Below, piece after piece: positions 17,673-25,370 of a stretch of 55,475 bases of DNA. The DNA comes from Bacillota bacterium (GTDB taxonomy: Bacteria > Bacillota > Limnochordia > DTU080). Position 1 is the first letter of the stretch. Each line of letters opens with the position of its first letter. A model generated the notes under the pieces. The model saw only the letters and a list, made by a program, of their open reading frames with translations, searched no databases and was not told the DNA's origin. The position numbers and the translations under genes were made by a program. The stretch is from assembly GCA_012840225.1 (NCBI GenBank), contig DULU01000116.1, forward strand, positions 1 through 55,475. Direction: 5' to 3'.

Positions 17673-18329
17673 ATGATCGTCGACATTCGCTACCATCTGT
17701 CCACCTTGATAGCCGTATTTCTGGCGTTGGGGCTCGGCATATTGATCGGCACCTCCATCAACGCCAACGATGTCTTGCTCAACGAGCAGAGCAAGATGAT
17801 CGATCGTATAGAAGCCCAGCTCACGGAGTTAAACCTGGAAAGGGCGCGCCTCAAGGAAGAAGCGGGGCTGGCGGCGGCGGAAACCACTTTATACAGGAAT
17901 TTCCTGGCAGCCTTGCTGCCGGAGCTGCTGGCCGGGCGCCTTGACGGGCAATACTACATCACAGCTGAAGTGAAAGCTCAGGAATTGGCCACCCAGGTGA
18001 CGGCAACTCTCAGGGAGGCAGGAGCAACGGTGCACTATCTCTCCCTTTACTATAGAGAAAGCGAAAGCTCTCACCTGCTTCAGGCCATCGAGGAGATGGC
18101 GGCCCCCGCGGTGGTGGTGGTCGCCGGTGAGCTGTCCGAGCCGGAAGCCTCCTGGCTGAAGAAGATGCTTCTGCCCCTCTCCGGCAGGGTGGTGGTGGCC
18201 GCGGTGAACCGGGGCTGGCTGGAGCAGTTCAGGGCGGCCGGCCTGCCCACCGTGGAGAGAATCGATACGGTCATCGGCCACTGGCGCTTGGTGGATCTGT
18301 TGAAGGAGCGTGGCAAAAACGGCACATGA
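17673..18329 (+). CDS. MctB/SteB-type membrane protein (copper transporter family name)
   Basis: 218 residues. A single N-terminal helix (about residues 8-27; LIAVFLALGLGILIGTS) and the motif MIVDIRYHLSTLIAVFLALG identify the MctB-like family, annotated 'copper transporter' in actinobacteria. It is followed by a coiled coil (about 35-70) and a soluble alpha-beta domain outside the cell. Its partner SteA is encoded 7 bases upstream and the next gene overlaps its stop by four bases (ATGA). In Corynebacterium the equivalent pair is SteA/SteB. Copper transport is not supported by anything visible here; an envelope or division role is inferred from context. Confidence 0.72.
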   Translation: MIVDIRYHLSTLIAVFLALGLGILIGTSINANDVLLNEQSKMIDRIEAQLTELNLERARLKEEAGLAAAETTLYRNFLAALLPELLAGRLDGQYYITAEVKAQELATQVTATLREAGATVHYLSLYYRESESSHLLQAIEEMAAPAVVVVAGELSEPEASWLKKMLLPLSGRVVVAAVNRGWLEQFRAAGLPTVERIDTVIGHWRLVDLLKERGKNGT

Positions 18330-19030
18330 AGACAACGTCGGCCAGTGTGGTCATCCCGGCCTGGAATGAAGAGAAGATGATCACCACTACCGTGCAGGCC
18401 GCCTTCACCATTCCGGAGGTCGATGAGGTACTGGTGGTGGACGACGGCTCCACGGATCGGACGGCGGCCCTGGCCGAGACGGCCGGCGCCAAGGTGATCA
18501 GGCAAGCCCGGCAAAGCGGCAAAGGGGCGGCGCTGACCAGCGGGGCGGCAGCCGCCGGCGGAGAGATCCTGCTTTTCCTGGATGCCGATCTCGGCGCCTC
18601 TGCTGCTCTGGCCGGTCTCCTGCTGGGACCGGTGCTGGCGGGCGAAGCCGATATGACCATCGCCAGATTCCCTCCCGGGCAGAAAGCCGGCTTCGGCCTG
18701 GTCAAATACCTGGCCCGGTGGGGCATCAGATTGCTCACCGGCTGGCTCCCTGAGTGCCCGCTTTCGGGACAGCGGGCCATCCGGCGCCGACTCCTGCAAG
18801 AGATCACCATAGCGGCAGGTTGGGGAGCGGAGGTCGGGATGACCATAGATGCCATGCGCCTGGGCTACCGGGTGCTGGAGGTGCCCGTGCCTTTCAGCCA
18901 CCGGGCCACAGGGCGCGACTGGCAAGGTTTCCGCCACAGGGGACGGCAATTTTGCGGCGTGGCCTTAACTCTCCTCAGCCGCCTTTGCCCCGGGAGCCTA
19001 TTTCGCCGCACCGGAAAGGTAGAAAGCTGA
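18326..19030 (+). CDS. Family 2 glycosyltransferase
   Basis: 234 residues. GT-A fold: N-terminal SVVIPAWNEEKMITTTV, the VDDGSTDRTA nucleotide-sugar motif, and LFLDADLGAS as the DxD-like metal site. No membrane segments are evident, so it is probably cytoplasmic. Similar to dolichyl-phosphate-mannose or polyprenyl-phosphate sugar transferases. The ATGA overlap with the MctB-like gene and the MraY-like gene starting 2 bases later suggest a co-transcribed lipid-linked sugar set. The exact donor and acceptor are not predictable from sequence alone. Confidence 0.78.
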   Translation: MKTTSASVVIPAWNEEKMITTTVQAAFTIPEVDEVLVVDDGSTDRTAALAETAGAKVIRQARQSGKGAALTSGAAAAGGEILLFLDADLGASAALAGLLLGPVLAGEADMTIARFPPGQKAGFGLVKYLARWGIRLLTGWLPECPLSGQRAIRRRLLQEITIAAGWGAEVGMTIDAMRLGYRVLEVPVPFSHRATGRDWQGFRHRGRQFCGVALTLLSRLCPGSLFRRTGKVES

Positions 19031-19031
19031 A

Positions 19032-19901
19032 GTGATCATCTGGGCAATTTTGACTTATATATTGACAGGCAGCCTGTCCGCTCCGGTGCTCTCTTTGCTT
19101 GGCCAAAGCCCGCCGCTGGTACGGAAGAATTATGCCGGTAAGCTGATTCCCACCTCCGCCGGAATTCTTTTGCCTTTGGGAATTTTGCCGGTATTTCTCT
19201 TGATCATGATGTGGGAAACTGTTTCCCCGGGTGGCAGTGCAGTCACCCCCGGACTGATCACCGCCGGCACAGTGGTATTGCTGGGCTATGGCCTTCTTGG
19301 ACTATTTGATGATCTGGCCGGCGATGAAGTCCACCGCGGCTGGCGCGCCCATTTTGCCGCCCTGCGCCGGGGCCAAATCACCAGCGGAGGTCTCAAAGCT
19401 CTCTGGGGCCTGGTGATCGCCATCTTGGCGGCCCTTTTCGCCGGCGGCACAGGCGGGGAAGAAGCCGCTCTTTCTCCCGCCCGGCTCTGGAATTGGACCT
19501 GGCTTTTGGCTGCGGCTTTGATCGCCTTGGGCGCCAACACCATCAACCTCTTCGATTTGCGCCCGGGCCGGGCGCTCAAGGTCTTTTTCCTCCTATATTT
19601 CCTGGTGTTTCTCGCCGCCGGACACGCCGGCGGTCCTCTGCTCTGTGTGGCGGCGGCCGCGCTCGCACTGCTGCCGGCGGATCTCAAAGCCCGGGCTATG
19701 CTGGGAGACGCCGGGGCCAATCCGCTGGGCGGCATCATCGGTCTTTATGCCGCCATGAACCTGTCACCGGTTCGGCAGGTGGCTTTTCTCCTGGCCATGC
19801 TGGCGCTGAATGCCGCCGCCGAACGCCTCTCCTTTTCCAGATGGATCGACCTCTCACCCAGCCTGCGCTGGCTGGACAGGCTGGGCCGGGACGCCGACTG
19901 A
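19032..19901 (+). CDS. MraY/WecA-like polyprenyl-phosphate sugar-1-phosphate transferase
   Basis: 289 residues with about eight to nine hydrophobic segments. Family features: an N-terminal SLSAPVLSLL helix, the loop LLGLFDDLAGDEVHRGWRAH with the Asp pair, and NTINLFDLRPGRALK (NxxNxxD) as in MraY/WecA, a later GDAGANPLGGIIGL. These enzymes transfer a sugar phosphate from UDP-sugar to undecaprenyl phosphate. Shorter than MraY (about 320) and with a divergent C-terminal region, so it is probably a paralogue, not the essential MraY. GTG 19032; last gene of the steA-like set. Confidence 0.72.
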   Translation: MIIWAILTYILTGSLSAPVLSLLGQSPPLVRKNYAGKLIPTSAGILLPLGILPVFLLIMMWETVSPGGSAVTPGLITAGTVVLLGYGLLGLFDDLAGDEVHRGWRAHFAALRRGQITSGGLKALWGLVIAILAALFAGGTGGEEAALSPARLWNWTWLLAAALIALGANTINLFDLRPGRALKVFFLLYFLVFLAAGHAGGPLLCVAAAALALLPADLKARAMLGDAGANPLGGIIGLYAAMNLSPVRQVAFLLAMLALNAAAERLSFSRWIDLSPSLRWLDRLGRDAD

Positions 19902-20094
19902 TCCGTGCGGTGGGCCATGAGGAAGTCCACTGTCGAGCCGAGCTTGATGCCATAAATCTATGACCGGAATTCCGGCCCCACTGTCGGCAGGTCGAAATGC
20001 GACCAAGAGCGAAGGTTTTTCCGTTTCAATTTCCTGAACATGTTTCCCTGCACTGGTCGTGCCAGGTATCTCCAAAGCGGGAGAGGATGAATGG
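19902..20094. other. Intergenic region with perfect palindrome and small hairpin
   Basis: Before the helicase gene. Contains a perfect 12-base palindrome CCGGAATTCCGG (19964-19975) and a 5-bp hairpin GGTCG-AAATG-CGACC shortly after. No credible coding region or terminator; no clear promoter assignment. Confidence 0.4.
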
Positions 20095-22227
20095 TTGAAG
20101 CGCACCACATCTCAGGAAATAGCAGCCCTCTTGGGTCCGACAGGGCCGCTGGCCGCCGCCATGGCTAATTTTGAATGTCGCACCGGTCAGCAGGAGATGG
20201 CTAAAGCGGCGGCAGAGGTCATACAGGAAGGCGGCATCCTCTTGGTGGAAGCTGGCACCGGCACCGGCAAATCATTGGCCTATTTAACCCCGGCCGTGCT
20301 GCGGGCGGTGGAAAAGGAGGAAAAAGTGGTAGTTTCCACCAACACCATCAACCTGCAGGAACAGCTTTTGTATAAAGACATTCCCTTTGTGAAAAAGCAT
20401 CTCGCTCCCGACCTGATCAGTTGCCTGGTCAAAGGATGGCGCAACTACCTGTGCTTATATCGCTACTGGTCTCTGAGCCGGGAGGTGCAGGGAAAACTCG
20501 CCCTGGCGAAGGAGGAGGGGGAGAATAGCGACTTCCGGGCCCTGGATGAATGGGTGCGCCGCACCAGTGAAGGAAGCCTGAGCGAATGGGCCAAGGAACC
20601 GGAGTGGTGGCCGGAACTCTGCGCCGAGAGCGATCTCTGTTTGCGGGAGGATTGCCCATATAAAGAAAAATGCTTTGTGATGCGCGCCCGCGCCCAAATG
20701 GAAGCCGCCCATCTCCTGGTGGTGAATCACTACCTGCTCCTCGCCGATGCCGCCGTGAGAAGGGTCCTGGGCTATCACAGCGAAAAAGCCGTACTGCCGG
20801 CTTATAGCCACCTGATCATGGACGAAGCCCATCATGTCAAGGATGCCGCCGTGAACTACATGGGGGTATCCCTCTCCGAATATGCCGTCACCCGCCTGCT
20901 GAACCGCCTGCACCGCCCCGGAAGAAAGGGCAACAGAGGGCTCCTGGCCTTGATCAGCGCCGCTCTCACAGCCCCTGCGGCCAAAGAAGCGACCGAGATG
21001 ATCGTCAGGCAGTGCCTGCCGGCCCTCAACCAACTGGAAGATGCCGCCCATAAGTTTTTCGTGGCCGTACGGGCTTGGTTTACCGCCGGTGAGGGAACAG
21101 AACGGGAACAAAACCCGTCGGCCAAGCGCATCAAGCCGGGTCGCTCCCTGGATAGATGGCGCCATGAGGTGCTCCCGCCGGCGCTGGAGCTGGAAAAGCG
21201 CAGCATACAACTGGAACTCTCCCTGAAAGAGCTGGGGCAGGCGGCACAGCCCCATATGAAGGAGAACCAGTCCTACTGCCGTGAGCTGGATCTGCTCTCC
21301 GCCCGCTTTGGAGAGTTGGGGCAACTGGTGCGTCATCTGGGCGAGGTGGGGGAAGCTGAAACCGCCTATTGGGTGGAAAGCGACCGTCGGGGTCAGAGGC
21401 TGAAAGTGACCGCCACCCCGCTAGATGTGGCCCCTTTTCTCGCCGAATGGCTCTCCCATGTGGATTCGGTGGTGCTCACTTCGGCCACCCTGGCAATAGC
21501 CAAAAGCTTCACCTATATGGCCGCCTCTCTTGGACTCAAAGAGAGCGGCCACGATGTTCATGAAGTGCTGATCGATTCGCCTTTTGACTATCGCCGGCAG
21601 GTGTTGCTCTCGGTGCCGCTCGACATTCCCGACCCCAATCATCCCTCATATCCGGACGCTCTGGCCGCCGGGGTGAGTGAACTGCTCAAGGCCAGCCGCG
21701 GCCGGGCTTTCGTCCTTTTCACTTCATATGCTCTGCTGCGCCGGGTAGCGGCGGCCATTGCGCCATTGTGCCGGGAAGAGGGTTGGCCCCTCTATATCCA
21801 GGGCGAGAACTCCCGCCATCATATGCTCGAAGGTTTCAAGGCGGGGAACAGCGTCCTTTTGGGCACGGACAGCTTCTGGGAAGGAGTCGACGTGCCCGGA
21901 GAGGCCTTGTCCAGCGTGATCCTCACCCGCCTGCCGTTCCGGGTGCCGGACAATCCCTATTATGAAGCCTTTGCCGAAGCCTTGAAGAAAAAAGGCGGCG
22001 ACCCCTTCTATGAATATGCCATGCCGGAAGCCGTGCTGAAGCTGAAGCAGGGATTCGGCCGCCTGGTGCGCACCCGCACCGACAAGGGCACGGTGATCAT
22101 CTGCGACAACCGCATTTTAAAGCGCAGCTACGGCGCCTACTTTCGGCAGTCCTTGCCGGAATGCTCCTCATTTCAGGGATCGTTGGCCGAGGTCTGTCTC
22201 AGGGTAAAAGAGTGGCTCCAGTCATGA
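20095..22227 (+). CDS. dinG: DinG-type iron-sulphur DNA helicase
   Basis: 710 residues, superfamily 2 XPD-like helicase. Walker A is VEAGTGTGKSLAYL, DEAH box LIMDEAHHV; helicase end motif near QGFGRLVRTRTDKGT and GTDSFWEGVDVPG. Four cysteines between motifs Ia and II (NYLC and DLCLREDCPYKEKC) fit the Fe-S cluster domain. There is no exonuclease domain, so it is the short DinG/YoaA form and not the long Bacillus DinG. The start chosen is TTG 20095 because GGGAGAGGA lies at 20079-20087; GTG 20059 has no ribosome site. Acts on branched or damaged DNA in family members. Confidence 0.88.
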   Translation: MKRTTSQEIAALLGPTGPLAAAMANFECRTGQQEMAKAAAEVIQEGGILLVEAGTGTGKSLAYLTPAVLRAVEKEEKVVVSTNTINLQEQLLYKDIPFVKKHLAPDLISCLVKGWRNYLCLYRYWSLSREVQGKLALAKEEGENSDFRALDEWVRRTSEGSLSEWAKEPEWWPELCAESDLCLREDCPYKEKCFVMRARAQMEAAHLLVVNHYLLLADAAVRRVLGYHSEKAVLPAYSHLIMDEAHHVKDAAVNYMGVSLSEYAVTRLLNRLHRPGRKGNRGLLALISAALTAPAAKEATEMIVRQCLPALNQLEDAAHKFFVAVRAWFTAGEGTEREQNPSAKRIKPGRSLDRWRHEVLPPALELEKRSIQLELSLKELGQAAQPHMKENQSYCRELDLLSARFGELGQLVRHLGEVGEAETAYWVESDRRGQRLKVTATPLDVAPFLAEWLSHVDSVVLTSATLAIAKSFTYMAASLGLKESGHDVHEVLIDSPFDYRRQVLLSVPLDIPDPNHPSYPDALAAGVSELLKASRGRAFVLFTSYALLRRVAAAIAPLCREEGWPLYIQGENSRHHMLEGFKAGNSVLLGTDSFWEGVDVPGEALSSVILTRLPFRVPDNPYYEAFAEALKKKGGDPFYEYAMPEAVLKLKQGFGRLVRTRTDKGTVIICDNRILKRSYGAYFRQSLPECSSFQGSLAEVCLRVKEWLQS

Positions 22228-22288
22228 CCGGTCTTCCCCCCGCATAGCCTGTTATGAGGAATTGAGCTTGGGAAGCGGGGGAAGACAA

Positions 22289-23071
22289 ATGGTCATATAT
22301 TTGCGCCGGGAGGCTGCCCTGCCGCTCGTTTTGCTGCTCTTGGGCCTGATCATCCTGGGATTGGCCACCGCCGGGCGACCGGCCGTGCAGACGGTCAGCT
22401 CCATGTTGGCCGAACGGCTGGTGCCCATATATAAAGTGGATACCCCGAAAAAGCAGATCGCTTTTTCCTTCGATGCCACCTGGGGCGCCGATCAGACGGA
22501 CCGGTTGCTTGAGCTCCTGCGGGAGCATCAGGTGAGGACCACCTTTTTCCTGGCCGGCAATTGGGTGGAAGAATATCCCGACATGGTGCGCAAAATTGCC
22601 GCCGAGGGTCATGAGATCGGCAACCACAGCTATGCCCACGCCCACATGAACAGCCTTACCCCTGAGCAGATCAAAAACGACATCAGCAAGAACCATGTCT
22701 TGATCAAAGGGGTGTGCGGCTATGAACCCCGCTTGTTCAGGCCGCCTTTCGGCGAGTATAGCAACAAAGTGATCACCGCCGCCGGCGAGCTGGGTTATCA
22801 GGTGGTGCAGTGGTCCATCGATTCCCTGGACTGGAAAGATGTGAGCGCCGATTTCATCTACAACCGGGTGATGGCGGCAGAGGCCGGTGATATCGTCCTC
22901 TTTCATAATGCCGGCAAGCATACTCCGGAGGCGGTGGCCCGCCTTCTGCCCGCTTTGATCGCCAAAGGCTACAGCATTGTTCCCGTCGGCGAGTTGGTTT
23001 ACAAAGAGAATTATTTGATCGAGAAGCATTCGGGCGTGCAGAGACCTCTGCCCCCGGGCGAGGGGAGGTAG
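22289..23071 (+). CDS. PdaB-like polysaccharide deacetylase
   Basis: 260 residues from ATG 22289 behind GGGGGAAG; TTG 22262 is a longer alternative. N-terminal membrane segment (about residues 8-27), then a NodB domain. Motif 1 is IAFSFDATWGADQ: the first Asp is kept but the second is replaced, as in PdaB. Motif 2 is GNHSYAHAH and motif 3 FRPPFGEYS, both normal. C-terminal motif VVQWSIDSLDWKD is also present. PdaB is a sporulation-cortex deacetylase; substrate here is inferred as peptidoglycan or a spore polymer. The next gene is a related copy; the two overlap at one base if GTG 23071 were used. Confidence 0.85.
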   Translation: MVIYLRREAALPLVLLLLGLIILGLATAGRPAVQTVSSMLAERLVPIYKVDTPKKQIAFSFDATWGADQTDRLLELLREHQVRTTFFLAGNWVEEYPDMVRKIAAEGHEIGNHSYAHAHMNSLTPEQIKNDISKNHVLIKGVCGYEPRLFRPPFGEYSNKVITAAGELGYQVVQWSIDSLDWKDVSADFIYNRVMAAEAGDIVLFHNAGKHTPEAVARLLPALIAKGYSIVPVGELVYKENYLIEKHSGVQRPLPPGEGR

Positions 23072-23079
23072 TGAGCTTC

Positions 23080-23838
23080 ATGACCATCATCGTGATCAAA
23101 CCCTGGCAAGCAAGGCTGCTCCTGGGCCTGGCCTTCGCCACTTTTGTGGCGGCCGGCTATCATCTGTCCATGCAAAACGTGGTGCCGGTCACCGGTGGCC
23201 CTCCCCCGGTGAACGCCCCGCTGTTTGAAGTGGCCGGAGCGGCCGGCATGGTTGCCCTGACGGTCAATGTGGACTGGGGCGAAGAAGAGATCCCTGCCCT
23301 CCTGGAGGTGCTCGACAAGCATCAGGCCAAAGCCACCTTTTTTCTCACCGGCACCTGGGCACGGAAAAATGCCAAACTGGTGGCGGAGATCGCCCGCCGC
23401 GGCCATGAAATAGCCAACCACGGCACTTCTCATGTGCATCCCCGCCGCCTTTCCAATCAGGAGTTGATGGCGCATATCCTGGACAATCACGAAGAGCTGC
23501 AGAAGCTCTCCGGCGGTCGGGTGGCCCGGCTATATGCCCCGCCATATGGCGAGTGGGATCGGCGTATCGTGGAGCAAGCCGCCAAGCTGGGTTTTCGCAC
23601 CGTGCTCTGGACCATCGATACCAGAGACTGGCAGGATCCGCCGGCCGCCACCATCGTCAACCGGGTGATCCCCAAAGCCGTGGCGGGCACCATCATCCTG
23701 ATGCATCCCAAACCCAACACGGTAGCCGCCCTGCCCTCTATTCTGACCGGACTGGAGGTGAAAGGCTTACGGGCGGTCACTTTGTCGGAGATGCTCGCTG
23801 CCGTGCAGGCGGCTTACCCTCAGGAGAACATATCCTGA
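23080..23838 (+). CDS. Second PdaB-like polysaccharide deacetylase, divergent catalytic motif
   Basis: 252 residues. ATG 23080 fits GGAGG at 23064-23068 better than GTG 23071, which sits too close. One N-terminal membrane segment (about 6-28). The NodB domain is recognisable (KATFFLTGTWARKNAKLVAE, ANHGTSHVHP, APPYGEWD, VLWTIDTRDWQD). Motif 1 is VALTVNVDWGEEE: the position of the catalytic Asp in its neighbour (SFDATWG) is Asn, with an Asp two places on. Motif 3 has Ala in place of Arg. It could be a weak or pseudo-enzyme, or work with a moved residue. Its stop overlaps the convergent GH18 gene by 19 bases. Confidence 0.82.
   Translation: MTIIVIKPWQARLLLGLAFATFVAAGYHLSMQNVVPVTGGPPPVNAPLFEVAGAAGMVALTVNVDWGEEEIPALLEVLDKHQAKATFFLTGTWARKNAKLVAEIARRGHEIANHGTSHVHPRRLSNQELMAHILDNHEELQKLSGGRVARLYAPPYGEWDRRIVEQAAKLGFRTVLWTIDTRDWQDPPAATIVNRVIPKAVAGTIILMHPKPNTVAALPSILTGLEVKGLRAVTLSEMLAAVQAAYPQENIS
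23820..23838. other. Tail-to-tail gene overlap forming a hairpin
   Basis: The last 19 bases of the deacetylase gene (stop TGA at 23836-23838) and of the GH18 gene (stop TGA read on the minus strand at 23820-23822) are the same bases. They read TCAGGA-GAACATA-TCCTGA, a perfect 6-bp inverted repeat whose ends are the two stop codons. No T-run follows, so a classic terminator is not supported. Confidence 0.6.
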
Positions 23839-25142
23839 ATGATCTGCCAGCTGCCGGGATCTTCCTGACCCAGACGCCACAGGGAGATGCCGGCCAGTCC
23901 ATATTTGTTGACCAAGCCTAGCTTGTAGCTCAGGCTCTGCCGGCTTTCAAACCAAACCTGGCGGCCGTCGCCGTAGTGGAAATAGGGCACTTTGGCCGTG
24001 GCATCCCACTGTATCTGAGCGCCGTAATTCTTCGCCGTGGTGATGGCCTGAGTGTAGGTGACCGCCCGGGCTTGTCCCTGGCGCGGCCAGTCGTAACCAT
24101 AACCGGCCACTCCCAAAACGATCTTCTCCGGCGGCACCCCTTCATTCAGAGCAAAACGCACCACGCTTTCCACCCAGGGGAGGGAAGCCACCGGTCCCGG
24201 GGCGCCGCCGCGCCAATGCTCATCATAAGTCATCAGCATCATCAGATCGAGGTAGGGATGAAGAGCGCTGTAATCATAAGCTCCCGACCAAGAATTGGTG
24301 ACAGATTCGCGATCTTTAGCAGGAACAGCCATAGTAACCTCGAAACCCGCAGGATGAAGGGTATTGTAAAGCTCTTTCAGGAAAGCCTGGAGATTGTAGC
24401 GGTCGGACGGCATAACCATCTCAAAATCGATATGCACTCCTGTAAACTGCCAGCTTTTCAGGGTGGCGAGGATGTTTTGCACCAGTTTCCGCCTGGCGTC
24501 GGGATTGCTCAGCATGCTGTTCACCAGGGTGGCGTTGAAATTCTGCAGCCCCTTGCTGTTCAGAGCGAAATTATGGATCAGGGCATAGGTGGAAAGGCCG
24601 CGCTCCCCGGCCAGCTTAAGAGCCTGACCGGTCTCGGCAGTGCCGAAGCTCGCCACCAGGCCGCCGGACGCGGTGATCTCCCAGGTCCACGGAGAGATGG
24701 CCGTTAAGACATGGGAATAATTTTCTAGGGACGGCCTGGAGGGAAGTCGTTGATCGACTACATAATAACCTAATACGACCCGGCGGCGGGCGGCAGTGGC
24801 CGGATTTTCCACTACCGGAGGGCTGTCCGCCGGCATCAACGTAAAGGTGGTGACATAGCCTGTCTCGCCCGAGATCAGGCGCACTTTATACCAACTGCCT
24901 TCACGATGCAAAATATCGACATAATCGCCCCGCTGCAACGTGGCAACAATGTCGCGGCTGTCCGTCGACTTATATACCATAACGGTGTTGCCGGTAACCA
25001 CTCCGGAGGTAGGTACCTGAGCTGTTTCAGCAGTCTTTGGGGACTCTGCCGGCGGCGAGGATGGAGAGGAACCTATGCCGCTCAGCAAGCTAGACAGATA
25101 TAAAAATATAGATATTAAGGTTACGAGAATGCTCTGGGTCAC
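23820..25142 (-). CDS. SH3-containing GH18 family hydrolase (YaaH/YdhD-like)
   Basis: 440 residues. Secreted: N-terminal hydrophobic stretch (about 1-22), Pro/Ser-rich linker, a bacterial SH3 domain (about 55-102; RGDYVDILHREGSWYKVRL) and a GH18 catalytic domain (about 115-440). The catalytic motif is FTGVHIDFEMV (DxE ending in Glu), with MLMTYDEHWRGG and a late ISLWRLGQEDPGSW typical of the family. Relatives in Firmicutes include spore cortex and germination proteins, so a role in spore peptidoglycan is likely. GTG start at 25142 with GGAGGCGG upstream. Convergent with the deacetylase genes. Confidence 0.88.
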   Translation of the reverse strand: MTQSILVTLISIFLYLSSLLSGIGSSPSSPPAESPKTAETAQVPTSGVVTGNTVMVYKSTDSRDIVATLQRGDYVDILHREGSWYKVRLISGETGYVTTFTLMPADSPPVVENPATAARRRVVLGYYVVDQRLPSRPSLENYSHVLTAISPWTWEITASGGLVASFGTAETGQALKLAGERGLSTYALIHNFALNSKGLQNFNATLVNSMLSNPDARRKLVQNILATLKSWQFTGVHIDFEMVMPSDRYNLQAFLKELYNTLHPAGFEVTMAVPAKDRESVTNSWSGAYDYSALHPYLDLMMLMTYDEHWRGGAPGPVASLPWVESVVRFALNEGVPPEKIVLGVAGYGYDWPRQGQARAVTYTQAITTAKNYGAQIQWDATAKVPYFHYGDGRQVWFESRQSLSYKLGLVNKYGLAGISLWRLGQEDPGSWQIIQDMFS

Positions 25143-25269
25143 CTGCCGCCTCCTTGAGCATATAGTTGCACGACTGTTTGCCGCCTGTCGGCAAAACGCC
25201 GGCTTGGAGGGCGTCTACCTCTCGGGTCCACTTCGTCGCCAAACCTTTCGATCCTTTGCACAGTTAAAG

Positions 25270-25335
25270 GCAGAGCCGGCTTTAGCTGGCACTTTTGCCG
25301 GTTTCAGGCTGAAACCGGCTCCGACCGGCCTCTGC
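25270..25335 (+). repeat. Three-way-junction-type inverted repeat element
   Basis: Between the divergent GH18 and M16 genes. GCAGAG (25270-25275) pairs with CTCTGC (25330-25335). Inside are two hairpins: GCCGGC-TTTA-GCTGGC (25275-25290) and GCCGGTTTCA-GGC-TGAAACCGGC (25297-25319, ten perfect pairs). A further 7-bp inverted repeat TTTGCCG-CCTGT-CGGCAAA lies at 25177-25195. The pattern is like REP-type or small RNA-like elements; no T-run follows. Role unknown. Confidence 0.5.
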
Positions 25336-25370
25336 TTTGGGGATAGACAGATGGTTGAAGGAGCGGAAAG

